From Spirosoma sp. (GTDB lineage Bacteria; Bacteroidota; Bacteroidia; Cytophagales; Spirosomataceae): a stretch of DNA of 64,000 nt. The notes under the pieces were generated by a model. It ran no database searches. It worked only from the letters and a program-made list of their open reading frames with translations, and had not been told where the DNA came from. The position numbers and the translations under genes were made by a program. Where the stretch lies: NCBI RefSeq assembly GCF_026391055.1, contig NZ_JAPLET010000020.1:350045-414044 (forward strand), written 5' to 3'. Shown here one piece after another: positions 9,082 to 18,066 of the stretch. Numbering within the stretch: the first letter of the stretch is position 1; each line of letters starts with the position of its first letter.

Positions 9082-9530
9082 TTACAGTTACTAAGCCTGC
9101 CCTATTGTGTGATACGGGCCTGCTGAGCCGTGTTTCCCTGGCTAAATCACCCTTCTTGGAAGCGTATCAAACAGCTATTGAGGAGTTTCAGGAAACCATT
9201 AGCACGGCGGTATTCATTGAGTTACAACATTGGTTACTCATTCAACGGGGCCTAGCCATGCCCATTAGCCGGGCCGAGTATGACCGGCATCGAAAGCGGT
9301 TGGACAATTACATCGTTTTGAACAGTGATGGCGTTAGTGAGCAAGCCTTAGAGGTAGCCCGTCGGTGGCCAGATACCGGTGTGGGGGATGCTTATACGAT
9401 AAGTACGGCCTTAGTCTTTGACGTGCCGGTATTTACACTTAATCCAAAGCATTTCGAGCGTGTGAAGGGGATTAGCCTATACAGGCCCGATAATTATCAG
9501 GAGCTACTCCAAAGTACAAAGCGTACTTGA
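9078..9530 (+). CDS. PIN-domain ribonuclease, VapC-like toxin
   Basis: PIN-domain proteins are Mg2+-dependent RNases; VapC members cleave tRNA or rRNA. Acidic active-site residues are visible: Asp12 in 'LLCDTGLLSRV', Glu in 'STAVFIELQHW', and the late Asp in 'TGVGDAYTIS', followed by the typical 'VPVFTLNPKHF'. The frame allows only a TTG start at 9078, which overlaps the TGA of the upstream gene and implies translational coupling. The length of 150 residues is normal. The two genes form an operon with no other member. Confidence 0.82.
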   Translation: MITVTKPALLCDTGLLSRVSLAKSPFLEAYQTAIEEFQETISTAVFIELQHWLLIQRGLAMPISRAEYDRHRKRLDNYIVLNSDGVSEQALEVARRWPDTGVGDAYTISTALVFDVPVFTLNPKHFERVKGISLYRPDNYQELLQSTKRT

Positions 9531-9740
9531 TTAACCTAACTGCGGCTATCCAATTTTCTATGGTTGCCCCTTTCACTTCTTAAGCAAAAGTTTAAAAGCG
9601 AAATTGTCTATTTAAATGGGCGATTTCCGATACTGATGACACACTCGTTTATCAGTTACTTATTATCCTATACAGAACGGGAATTATTTATTTCTCACAG
9701 TTTATAGCTCAGAAAAGAAATACAATTCTTAAATCTGACT

Positions 9741-9748
9741 TACTTTTG
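9741..9748 (+). promoter_or_regulatory. Candidate -7 promoter box
   Basis: TACTTTTG fits the Bacteroidota -7 consensus TAnnTTTG and ends 7 nt before the ATG at 9756, so the 5' leader would be only a few bases. No good -33 element is visible. Confidence 0.4.
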
Positions 9749-9755
9749 TCGCATC

Positions 9756-10142
9756 ATGCGTTCTCTATTGACCTATATCCTGTTAATAGCGGTGCTACTG
9801 CCTAGCATTAGCCCTTGGGGAACGATTGCCTATTATCATCTCAATCAGGACTATATTGCTCGTAATCTCTGCGTAAATCGGGATAAACCCCAGTTGCATT
9901 GCAATGGTCAATGCTATCTAGCCAGACGCCTGAAAGCCGAGCAGGACAGACAGGATAAGGAAACTTCCGAGCGCGTTCAACAAACAGCACCCCTTCAACT
10001 GTTCTGCGAAGAGCAGCTTACCTTTAATTTTGGTAAACCAACGACGTTCATTCCAACTCCCAACTTTGCCTATCTCACTGGCTCATACGCTACGCCAGCC
10101 CGTTGGTTGCTAAAGCCCCCTTGTCAATTCCTGGCTGTTTGA
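9756..10142 (+). CDS. Small exported Cys-motif protein, metal-cluster associated
   Basis: A 128-residue protein with an N-terminal hydrophobic segment (residues 4-22) and a conserved-looking Cys pattern: Cys39 in 'NLCVNRDKP', then Cys49 and Cys53 in 'HCNGQCYL'. I recall similar uncharacterised Bacteroidota proteins with an 'HCNGxCYL' motif near metal-receptor genes, but I cannot name the family. The cysteines could bind a metal or form disulfides in the periplasm. It is the first gene of a plus-strand series leading to the DJ-1/YHS protein, the TonB receptor and the MbnP-like protein. A 276-bp gap follows, so co-transcription is uncertain. Confidence 0.7.
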   Translation: MRSLLTYILLIAVLLPSISPWGTIAYYHLNQDYIARNLCVNRDKPQLHCNGQCYLARRLKAEQDRQDKETSERVQQTAPLQLFCEEQLTFNFGKPTTFIPTPNFAYLTGSYATPARWLLKPPCQFLAV

Positions 10143-10418
10143 GTAAGCGATAGAATCTATCCATATTTTCTATTGGCTGATCGAACCTAGTTCCTCCAAT
10201 CCGAGGGCTCTATTTCTCATTCGTTCAAGAACATGGTCGTACCTGGTCTGGGTACTGGCCAATGCTGCTATTACGTTGCCTGAATCGAAACAGATCAGAC
10301 AACGTCAATCGCTATTACATCCAATTATTCGCTGACAATCAGTTATTTCTAAATTCCAGCAGAGCTAGACGAAACCCATTTCATTTCTGGCAACTGTTGG
10401 ATTAACGAATCAAATCCT

Positions 10419-11342
10419 ATGAAAAAGATTAGTCAATCTTTATGTATTCTCTTATTGCTTACCATTTATACAAGTCGATCCACTCAGGCTCAGACAGCAA
10501 CCGCCAGAGATACAATACGCGTCGCGATTCTGCTATTTCCGGGCGTTGAACTACTCGATTTTGCAGGACCACTCGAAGTGTTTAATCACATGGAAGGCGC
10601 TAGGGTGTATACCGTAGCCGCTCAATCGGGACCCATGACCATTATGCAAAAGATGCTGACCGTTGTGCCGGAATATACCCCATCAACCGCACCCCAAGCC
10701 GATATTTTAGTGGTACCGGGTGGACGAATGGAAGAAGTGATGCAGGACAGTAGCGTCGTTAATTGGATACGTCGCACGACAGCTCAACGCAAACTAACGA
10801 TGTCGGTCTGTACAGGGGCTCAGTTGCTGAGTAAGGCGGGACTTTTGACCGGTAAAACCGTGACGACCCACTGGGCCGCAACGCATATGTTGCAGCAAAT
10901 GACACCTACCGCTATAGTGATGGAGAACACCCGGTTCGTGGATCAGGGATCGATCATAACGACGGCGGGTGTCTCGGCGGGTATTGATGGAGCCCTACAT
11001 GTCGTGTCCCGGCTGAAAGGCGTGGCGGCTGCTGAGCAGATCGCCCGCATTATGGAATACGATAAGTGGGAGCCCCAAGCAGGGTTGGTTGTGGGTAAGG
11101 CTCGGACTCAATCAAAACGGAAAGCCAACCCAATTGCCACCAAACCAACGGTGGTCAAAAAAACGGTTGCCACCAAACAGGCTCAATTGAAACTAACCTC
11201 AACGATCGATCCCGTTTGTCAGATGTCGGTAGACGGCATGGTAGCCGATACGGCTCGATACATGGGCAAAACCTATGGCTTTTGCTCCCGTCTTTGCAAA
11301 GATCGATTCAAAAAGGAGCCGACGGCTTTCCTCAAACGCTAA
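10419..11342 (+). CDS. Exported DJ-1/PfpI-family protein fused to a YHS domain
   Basis: There is a signal peptide (residues 1-24, cut near 'TQAQ'). Residues ~33-220 form a DJ-1/PfpI class I glutamine-amidotransferase-like fold with the nucleophile elbow Cys131 in 'SVCTGAQLL' and 'LDFAGPLEVF' near the start, as in AraC-linked and isonitrile-hydratase-like members. A basic linker rich in Lys and Thr (~225-258) leads to a C-terminal YHS domain (~262-305) with 'DPVCQM' (Cys267), Cys289 and Cys293. YHS domains bind metals and are common in copper and heavy-metal proteins. The exported fusion is unusual. It stands 71 bp before the TonB receptor and probably shares its operon. The substrate is unknown. 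Confidence 0.85.
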   Translation: MKKISQSLCILLLLTIYTSRSTQAQTATARDTIRVAILLFPGVELLDFAGPLEVFNHMEGARVYTVAAQSGPMTIMQKMLTVVPEYTPSTAPQADILVVPGGRMEEVMQDSSVVNWIRRTTAQRKLTMSVCTGAQLLSKAGLLTGKTVTTHWAATHMLQQMTPTAIVMENTRFVDQGSIITTAGVSAGIDGALHVVSRLKGVAAAEQIARIMEYDKWEPQAGLVVGKARTQSKRKANPIATKPTVVKKTVATKQAQLKLTSTIDPVCQMSVDGMVADTARYMGKTYGFCSRLCKDRFKKEPTAFLKR

Positions 11343-11413
11343 GGCAAGACACCATTAAGTCTAACTGATTGATCCATCGACAATCAGTTTATCCCCGTTA
11401 ATCAGCCCTCATC

Positions 11414-13735
11414 ATGCCTCTCAAAAATACCAGTACTGTCCTGCTTTGGTTGCTCGCCATGAGCAGTTTTGCCCAAACGATAACCGGAACAATCAAATCC
11501 AGCTCCGGCGAAGCCATCGGGTTTGCCAACATTGCTGTGTTAAACAGCCCAACCGGCGTGATCGCGGATAAAGACGGTCATTTTTCCCTGGACCTCAATC
11601 AAGGAAAATACCAATTACAAATCAGTGCCATCGGGTTTGCCACCAAAATTCAACCGGTGAACGTGACTAGCCAAACGCAACCGGTTGCCGTCACCTTAGT
11701 CGACAATACCAATGCCCTGAGTGAAGTGGTTGTAACGGCTGACAAAGTGGAAGCCAACTTACAAAAAACACCGATAGCCGTTACGGCCCTAAATGCAAAA
11801 CAGTTAGAAGACTACCGCGTATGGACGATTAGTGACCTGACGGCTTTAGCACCGAGTGCGTACACCATTGAGCATGGCAACAGTACCGGGTCAAACTTCC
11901 TGAATTTTCGGGGGGCGATGGGCTTTACGGGTGAACAGGCCGTGGCGACCTATGTAGATGGAGTCTACCAGTTTGATTTTTATTCAGCCCCATTAAATTT
12001 CAGTAATATTGAGCGAATCGAAATTTTACGTGGCCCGCAGGGTACGTTATATGGCCGCAATGCCTTTAGTGGGGTACTTAATGTCATTACCAAAAAGCCC
12101 GGCAACAAAACGACGGGCTTTGCGGAAATAGACCTGGGTAACTATGGACAGCAACGCTACAGTGTGGGCTTCAATACGCCCCTGGTGAAGGCTAAGTTGT
12201 TTATGAATGCCGGTTTCCAGCTCAACAAACGGGGAGCTATCTATCAAAATCCAACGCTGAACACCACCCAGTTTGATCGTAGAGAGGCTTATACGGGCAA
12301 TCTGAACCTGAAATATTTACTATCGTCCAACTGGACCATTGATTGGAACACGCGCTATGAAAACGATACCGACAAAGGGGCGTATCCGTGGTCAGCTTCC
12401 GACAGCGCAGCCAGAAGTGAACCCTACAAAGTCTTTGGCAACTGGGACAATACCGAGCGAAGAACCAACTTCAATACGTCGGTAGCGGTCAAATATTTTG
12501 GTCGTCAGTTCAATTTTACGTCCATCACCGCTTTTGTTGATTATCACATCTGGTTTCCGGGTCGTTTTGATTTTGATTTCACGTCGGCTCAGTTGATTAG
12601 TGGTAGTAACTGGTCCCGACAAAACGAGCTGACCCAGGAGTTGCGTTTTTCCTCGCCAGCCAATGGGAGTCGGTTTCGATGGACCCTCGGTTCCTTTCTG
12701 TTTGGCGAACGAGTTAAAACGGGGAATACCACCTACTTTGATACCGATTATGTCCTATTCGATCCGAATGCCCCTTTCGCTTCCATTAATAATGGAAGAC
12801 GTAAAGGGTTGGGCATGGCTTTTTTCGGTCAGGCAACTTATGCGGTAACGCCAAAATTTGACCTAACGATTGGTACCCGCTACGATGTGGAACGCCGGGA
12901 GCTTACCCAAAATACGGCGGTTGAAAAGGCCGGGATTGTTACGATTCTTTCCGCCGACAGTACGTCGAAGAAAACCTTTACCGCCTTTACGCCCAAAGTC
13001 ACCCTGAGTTATCAATTAACGCCTACGTCCATGATCTACGCGTCCTATGCCAAAGGATTTAGAGTCGGCGGATTTAATTTTGGTAATACAAAAAACCCGA
13101 TCTACGGGCCGGAAAAATCGGACAACTATGAGGTAGGTATCAAAAATAATCTGCTGAATAATCGGTTGAAAGTAAACCTGACAGCCTTTTATTTTCAACA
13201 GAAAGATCAACAGGTATCCACTACCCAGGATGGGGTAAACTATGCCACCCTGAATGTCGGCGATATGAATAACGCGGGTTTGGAACTGGAAGTGTCGGCC
13301 CTACCGGTCAAAAATCTACAGCTCGACTGGACGGCCAGCACCTCTCATAGCGACTATAAAAAACTCGAACTCTTCGATGTAGAAACCGCTTCGGTCAAAG
13401 ATTACAAAGGCAATAAGGCCATCTATAATCCGGTCGCTCAATCCATGCTAGCCCTTCAGTATGGCCTACCGGTATCGAAATCACCCCAAAGGATAAGAGC
13501 CTTTATACGCGGTGAATACAAATACATTGGTGAGTACCAACTGAACTTTTACAATACCGAAAGCCAGAAAGCGTATGGGATGGTCAATGCCAGAGCCGGT
13601 GTGACTAGTCATCATCTGGACGTCGCGGTTTGGGTTCGGAATCTGGCGGATGTACGCTATATGGCCTTTGGCTACGGCTCTTATATGCTCGGTAGTCCCC
13701 GGATGCTGGGCGTAACCGTGACCGGTAAGTTTTAA
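11414..13735 (+). CDS. TonB-dependent outer-membrane receptor
   Basis: Energised uptake channel. A signal peptide (MPLKNTSTVLLWLLAMSSFAQ) is followed by a carboxypeptidase-regulatory-like domain (~22-105), the plug domain (~115-225, with 'IEILRGPQGTLYGRNAFSG') and a 22-strand-type barrel ending in 'GVTVTGKF'. The length of 773 residues is normal. The plug wording is that of siderophore or metal-chelate receptors. The position between a YHS-domain protein and an MbnP-family lipoprotein points to a metal complex, perhaps copper, as ligand; this is inferred from context only. The spacing to the next gene is 35 bp, so the two are probably co-transcribed. Confidence 0.93.
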   Translation: MPLKNTSTVLLWLLAMSSFAQTITGTIKSSSGEAIGFANIAVLNSPTGVIADKDGHFSLDLNQGKYQLQISAIGFATKIQPVNVTSQTQPVAVTLVDNTNALSEVVVTADKVEANLQKTPIAVTALNAKQLEDYRVWTISDLTALAPSAYTIEHGNSTGSNFLNFRGAMGFTGEQAVATYVDGVYQFDFYSAPLNFSNIERIEILRGPQGTLYGRNAFSGVLNVITKKPGNKTTGFAEIDLGNYGQQRYSVGFNTPLVKAKLFMNAGFQLNKRGAIYQNPTLNTTQFDRREAYTGNLNLKYLLSSNWTIDWNTRYENDTDKGAYPWSASDSAARSEPYKVFGNWDNTERRTNFNTSVAVKYFGRQFNFTSITAFVDYHIWFPGRFDFDFTSAQLISGSNWSRQNELTQELRFSSPANGSRFRWTLGSFLFGERVKTGNTTYFDTDYVLFDPNAPFASINNGRRKGLGMAFFGQATYAVTPKFDLTIGTRYDVERRELTQNTAVEKAGIVTILSADSTSKKTFTAFTPKVTLSYQLTPTSMIYASYAKGFRVGGFNFGNTKNPIYGPEKSDNYEVGIKNNLLNNRLKVNLTAFYFQQKDQQVSTTQDGVNYATLNVGDMNNAGLELEVSALPVKNLQLDWTASTSHSDYKKLELFDVETASVKDYKGNKAIYNPVAQSMLALQYGLPVSKSPQRIRAFIRGEYKYIGEYQLNFYNTESQKAYGMVNARAGVTSHHLDVAVWVRNLADVRYMAFGYGSYMLGSPRMLGVTVTGKF

Positions 13736-13770
13736 TGTTTAGATGAACCAAACTATAACCAACTACTCGT

Positions 13771-14580
13771 ATGCGTCAGTCCATTTGGTCAATCATGCTT
13801 GTAACGAGCTTAAGTTTAAGCACTTTTTTTGCCTGTCAGCCCGATGTACGTACTCCCGAAACAGGATCACTTAGCGTACATTTCGACAACGTTGTCGGTA
13901 GTCAGGACCTGGCATTAGGGACGGGTACCTACCAGAATGCCGTTGGTGAATCTTTCAAGGTTACTAAACTGAATTACTTCGTGAGCAACTTTCGGCTAAA
14001 ACGCTCCGATGGAACGGAGTATATCGTACCCCAGGATAAGAGTTATTTTCTGATCCAGGAAGATAAACCGGCCTCTCAATCCATCACGTTCTCCACGATT
14101 CCGACGGGTAGCTATACTGGATTATCGTTTGTCATTGGTGTGGATAGTCTGCGCAGTTTAGCGGATATAAGCCAGCGTGCCGGTGTTCTTGATCCTGGTC
14201 TGGGTACGCATGACGCCATGTACTGGGAGTGGAACTCGGGCTATATTTTTCTCAAACTGGAAGGCACTTCCTCAGCCGCTCCCGCAGCCCAGAACAATTT
14301 ATTTTTTTACCACATCGGAGGTTTTGGGGGCGGTTACAATGGCAAGAAAACCATTAATAATCTTCGCACGATTACCATACCGTTTACCGGTACGAGTGCC
14401 AGGGTGACCACTTTGGCCACACCCAGAATCAATCTGACGGCTGATGTTTTATCGGTTTTCAACGGTCCAACGAAGTTGAGTATTGCCGAGCATTCGTCGG
14501 TCATGTTTGAGGATTATTCCACCAACATTGCCAATAACTATGTCCAAATGATTCGCTACACGAGTCAAACGAATCAATAA
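13771..14580 (+). CDS. MbnP-family periplasmic copper-binding lipoprotein
   Basis: The N-terminus ends in a lipobox-like 'STFFAC', so a lipoprotein is likely. The body matches the MbnP family: 'LSVHFDNVVG' at the start, 'FKVTKLNYFVSNFRL', and the signature 'MYWEWNSGYIFLKLEG' with Trp152 and Trp154. In methanotrophs the diheme enzyme MbnH oxidises a Trp of MbnP to kynurenine, creating a copper site. Here no MbnH-like gene (CxxCH motifs) is in the window, so either the partner is elsewhere or the protein works unmodified. It follows the TonB receptor by 35 bp and ends the plus-strand metal block. Confidence 0.82.
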   Translation: MRQSIWSIMLVTSLSLSTFFACQPDVRTPETGSLSVHFDNVVGSQDLALGTGTYQNAVGESFKVTKLNYFVSNFRLKRSDGTEYIVPQDKSYFLIQEDKPASQSITFSTIPTGSYTGLSFVIGVDSLRSLADISQRAGVLDPGLGTHDAMYWEWNSGYIFLKLEGTSSAAPAAQNNLFFYHIGGFGGGYNGKKTINNLRTITIPFTGTSARVTTLATPRINLTADVLSVFNGPTKLSIAEHSSVMFEDYSTNIANNYVQMIRYTSQTNQ

Positions 14581-14693
14581 GTGAATGATCCTGAGTAAAT
14601 CAGAGGCATATCCTGAAGGGATAGGTTTACGAAGGTTCTCAAAAGTTGAGGAAAAGCCACTGGCATGTATCGACTTCAATAATGGAGCGGCTG

Positions 14694-16967
14694 TTACCAG
14701 AAATAGGTCAAACTTAACCGGGCAAAAAATGGGGTACCCGGAGTAAAATGGATCTCATCGACCGGTGCAGCTTCTCCTTTTAACCGACTCTCCGTATCGA
14801 ACTGCGTTTCTTTCCACCGCGTATTAAACAGATTCTGCACCGATAGACCCAAGGTATACTTCTTACGGGCCAATCCAGGCGGGGCATAATTCACTTGCAT
14901 ATCCGGCACAAAATAGCCCTTGGCTACAATTGTATTATCTTCATTGGCAGGGCGATCAGCCATGTATCGATACCGCAGCGAACCACTAAACCCGAATGGC
15001 GTTTGCAGCGACAGACCGCCGGTGGAGGTAAACACAGGCGCTAATGGGAGATAATTTTGACCCGCTTCGGCATCGACGGAGCGAGGATTGGCCGTGTTTA
15101 AATCCACATCGGCATACAAGGTTTTGGTAAGCTGATAGCGCAGTGACAAGTCAATACCTTCCCGCCGTGACCGACCGCTTGGCTCAACCACCCCTTCATC
15201 ACCTACATACACAAACTCCTGTTCCATCCATAAGTACCAGGCGGCTGCGTTGATCAATAACTTGGGAAACGGTTTAATAATGAAACCCAAGTCAGAGCCA
15301 TACGCACCCGGTAAAATTTCCCGGCCATTTTGAGCCGTAACCACACGAGCATCATTCGAGTGGAACCCTTTGCCCGTATTTAAATAAAGCTGGAAACGAG
15401 GGTTAAACGTGTAATAGAAATTCAGTTTAGGCGAGACAATCGACTGCGTTGCTCGTTTCGTCGTTACTGGATTGAGTAGTAAATCTTCGTATTGGGAACG
15501 AAAGTAATCCAGGCGAATACCCGCATCAATGACAAACCGGCTTGACACCTGCACCTGCTCGTTAGCATACAGAGCGGCATTGATTTCATTCACATTCCCG
15601 TATTGTATCCGGTTGAGCGTTTCTACCCGATTTTTGGTATGGGACAGTTCAGTCCCATGCGTAATATCTTGCCGATATTGAGCCCCTACCGTCGTCGTCC
15701 AACTGGTTTTACCAAGGATAGAGTGAACTGAATAACTGCCATTATACCCGAATAGATTGCGGTGTTCTTTCTGGCGGATCTGATCGCCGTTGATGCTGTC
15801 ATTTAGAAAGAAGGTGAAATTGGAATACAACTCGAAATTATAATTGGAATAAAAGAGCTGGTTTTTAATCACATGGTTCTTAGACGTAACCGTGACCAAT
15901 TGGGCATTGACATTCGTGCGGCTGGTTTCCCCGCCTTCAGTCGGATCGATGGAACCGAACCAGCCAATTAAACCTGACTCGACCGCTCGATCCGGAATTT
16001 GGCCGGAGTGGTTCCACTTACTCCAAAAGGTAGAACCCGTCAGGGTAAGGTTCGTGTTGGGCGATAGATGACCATGATATTTGCCGACCACATTTACACG
16101 CTTAAAGTGCTGTGGATTATCGAAGTAGGAGTTAGAGTAGGAATACTCCGAAGCTAAATAGGCAGACTGATTTTTATCCTTTCCTTTTTGGCCTAACAGA
16201 TCGATACCAGCTACGGCTCGGTAGGTATCGAATTGACCTGCTTCCAGTTTGACAAACGAACGATCCAAGGCTGTACGGGTTCTGAAATCGGCCCAACCCG
16301 CTGTGGCCAGATTACCTTTATCTGTCGTGTAAGGCCCTTTTTTGAAGTCTACACCCTGAACCAGCTCTGGGATGACAAAGTGCAGATCAGCATAGCCCTG
16401 GCCATGCGCATGAGAAACCATGTTGACCGGCATACCATCTACCGTCAGGCGGATATCGGTACCATGGTCCAGATCGAAGCCCCGCAAAAAGATTTGTTCG
16501 GCTTTACCACCTCCCGCATGTTGACCAATGAATAAACCCGGCACCATCCGAAGAATTTCCTGAGAGTTGGTAATTGGCCGTAGTTTAATGTCTAGGCTAC
16601 TAATGAGTTGCTGCTCATTGGGCCGTTGCGAAGACACAACCACTTCGCTTAAGTCAACGGATGCGGAGACCAGAACGGTTTTTAGGGTGGTCGTCTGATC
16701 ATCGACGACCGTTACCGCAGTCACCTGGCTTTTGTAACCAACGTGGGAGAGTTCGACTTTGTAAGGAGCAGCCACCAGTCCATCAAACCGATACTGGCCC
16801 AGCTCGTTCGTAAAGGTGGCTTTTCCCAGGCCGGTTAATTGAACCGTAACCCCGCGGATGGGTAAGTTCGTTGACTGGTCGTAAACCGTACCGAGTAGAC
16901 TGCCTAAATGGGCGTAAGCAGGTAAGCCCATGAATACCAACCAAAGAAGGTAGATCCCCTTTTTCAC
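14694..16967 (-). CDS. TonB-dependent receptor, heavy-metal type
   Basis: The protein has a signal peptide, a carboxypeptidase-like domain ('GTVYDQSTNLPIRGVTVQL'), a plug and a barrel; 757 residues. The plug has a His-rich stretch, 'HAGGGKAEQIFLRGFDLDHG' followed by 'MVSHAHGQGYADLHF', which is characteristic of receptors for nickel, cobalt, zinc or copper. It lies 30 bp downstream of the DUF4198 gene on the same strand and is surely in one operon with it. DUF4198 proteins are related to the extracytoplasmic parts of Co/Ni transport. It is convergent with the MbnP-like gene. Confidence 0.92.
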   Translation of the reverse strand: MKKGIYLLWLVFMGLPAYAHLGSLLGTVYDQSTNLPIRGVTVQLTGLGKATFTNELGQYRFDGLVAAPYKVELSHVGYKSQVTAVTVVDDQTTTLKTVLVSASVDLSEVVVSSQRPNEQQLISSLDIKLRPITNSQEILRMVPGLFIGQHAGGGKAEQIFLRGFDLDHGTDIRLTVDGMPVNMVSHAHGQGYADLHFVIPELVQGVDFKKGPYTTDKGNLATAGWADFRTRTALDRSFVKLEAGQFDTYRAVAGIDLLGQKGKDKNQSAYLASEYSYSNSYFDNPQHFKRVNVVGKYHGHLSPNTNLTLTGSTFWSKWNHSGQIPDRAVESGLIGWFGSIDPTEGGETSRTNVNAQLVTVTSKNHVIKNQLFYSNYNFELYSNFTFFLNDSINGDQIRQKEHRNLFGYNGSYSVHSILGKTSWTTTVGAQYRQDITHGTELSHTKNRVETLNRIQYGNVNEINAALYANEQVQVSSRFVIDAGIRLDYFRSQYEDLLLNPVTTKRATQSIVSPKLNFYYTFNPRFQLYLNTGKGFHSNDARVVTAQNGREILPGAYGSDLGFIIKPFPKLLINAAAWYLWMEQEFVYVGDEGVVEPSGRSRREGIDLSLRYQLTKTLYADVDLNTANPRSVDAEAGQNYLPLAPVFTSTGGLSLQTPFGFSGSLRYRYMADRPANEDNTIVAKGYFVPDMQVNYAPPGLARKKYTLGLSVQNLFNTRWKETQFDTESRLKGEAAPVDEIHFTPGTPFFARLSLTYFW

Positions 16968-16997
16968 AAATCGTCAGGATTAAGAATGATTGTATAC

Positions 16998-17819
16998 TTA
17001 GCGGCAACCGAACGTTAAGCTGCCCCAATAGCTTTGCCAATCGGCTTGTTTGGTGTCTGCATAAGGCACCATCTGTACTAGGCTGACCATATTGTTACCT
17101 GCTTTGATAGCAAACCGAACGTGCCCGTTTTTATCGCTTCGTTGTTGCTGTTCGGTAAAATCAGCCGGAGACGACTTTTGGTTAGATGGCCGGTTCCAGT
17201 ACCGCACCAGCGCACCAGCTAAGGGCTTATTTTGAAACAGAACAGTCAACTGAAGCGAACCACCCGGCTTTAGGCGATACGGATTCTGAGCCGGTATAAT
17301 TTCCAGGGGCATACCCGTGTTGCGATTATAGGTCTGATCGTTGGTAGTCAAAGGCCCGGCCTGAATTAGGGTTTTAACGCATCGCCGATAAAATTCCCGG
17401 CTCCGTTTCTGAGTTTGGTTGCGTTGTTTACGCCATTGAATGACTTGGTCTAAACCATCTTCTTCTAAGTATAAAAGGAAGCTATCGGCCCGCATTTCCA
17501 GGTATTTATTCGTATTCGCCAGAGCGATCAAATGGGTGCCAGGTGTTGATAGTTTTACAGGTACCGAGCCGTAATGGCCCTCGGTAAGCTGAGGGGCTAT
17601 ATCTTCTTTGCTATTGCCGAACCAATGCGCATATTGAACAATTCGGTTTTTCTTGCCCTCTGAGCGTTCACCCTGAAAGTGCTCGCCTACCAGCACCTCA
17701 ACCGGAACAATTTGTCCCGGCTCGGCAAAAAAGGTACTCGGTTGTAGCCAGAACTCGTGGGCATGAGCTAGAAAAACCAAAAAGAGGCTGAATGCGAAGA
17801 AGATGAAGAGTCGTTTCAT
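16998..17819 (-). CDS. DUF4198 periplasmic protein, metal-transport associated
   Basis: After a signal peptide (MKRLFIFFAFSLFLVFLAHA) the mature protein begins 'HEFWLQPSTFFAEPGQ', the signature start of DUF4198 (related to the NikM/CbiM-associated and GH25-like periplasmic components). The mature N-terminal His is conserved in the family and may help bind a metal. It is 273 residues with a C-terminal Ig-like part ('PLAGALVRYWNRPS', 'DKNGHVRFAIKAG'). It is the first gene of the operon with the His-rich TonB receptor; a 247-bp gap holding a repeat copy lies upstream. Confidence 0.88.
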   Translation of the reverse strand: MKRLFIFFAFSLFLVFLAHAHEFWLQPSTFFAEPGQIVPVEVLVGEHFQGERSEGKKNRIVQYAHWFGNSKEDIAPQLTEGHYGSVPVKLSTPGTHLIALANTNKYLEMRADSFLLYLEEDGLDQVIQWRKQRNQTQKRSREFYRRCVKTLIQAGPLTTNDQTYNRNTGMPLEIIPAQNPYRLKPGGSLQLTVLFQNKPLAGALVRYWNRPSNQKSSPADFTEQQQRSDKNGHVRFAIKAGNNMVSLVQMVPYADTKQADWQSYWGSLTFGCR

Positions 17820-17934
17820 TTTACAAATCTACTTGGTAGTGTGATCTACAAAAGGTCTGCCGCTTCGTTTTTATTGAATTAATCACATGTGTGAAATAGG
17901 GCTTTGCGGAATTAGCTCATAATTTACAAATTCT

Positions 17935-18000
17935 CTTAAAACGCTCCTAAGGGAGACGATTGAGCATTCGTTTATCTACTTCTCAAATTGGGCGTTTTTG
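17935..18000 (+). repeat. Dispersed intergenic repeat, core copy
   Basis: AAAACGCTCC...GGGAGACGA...CATTCG...CTTCTCAAATTGGGCGTTTT. The outer ends AAAACGC / GCGTTTT are inverted. It sits in the gap upstream of the DUF4198 gene. Confidence 0.65.
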
Positions 18001-18066
18001 CGCACAATGCTTGTAGTTTTCTTTTAGCAAGTAGTTTTGTCTTTTGTTGGATAAGCCAAGATGACC

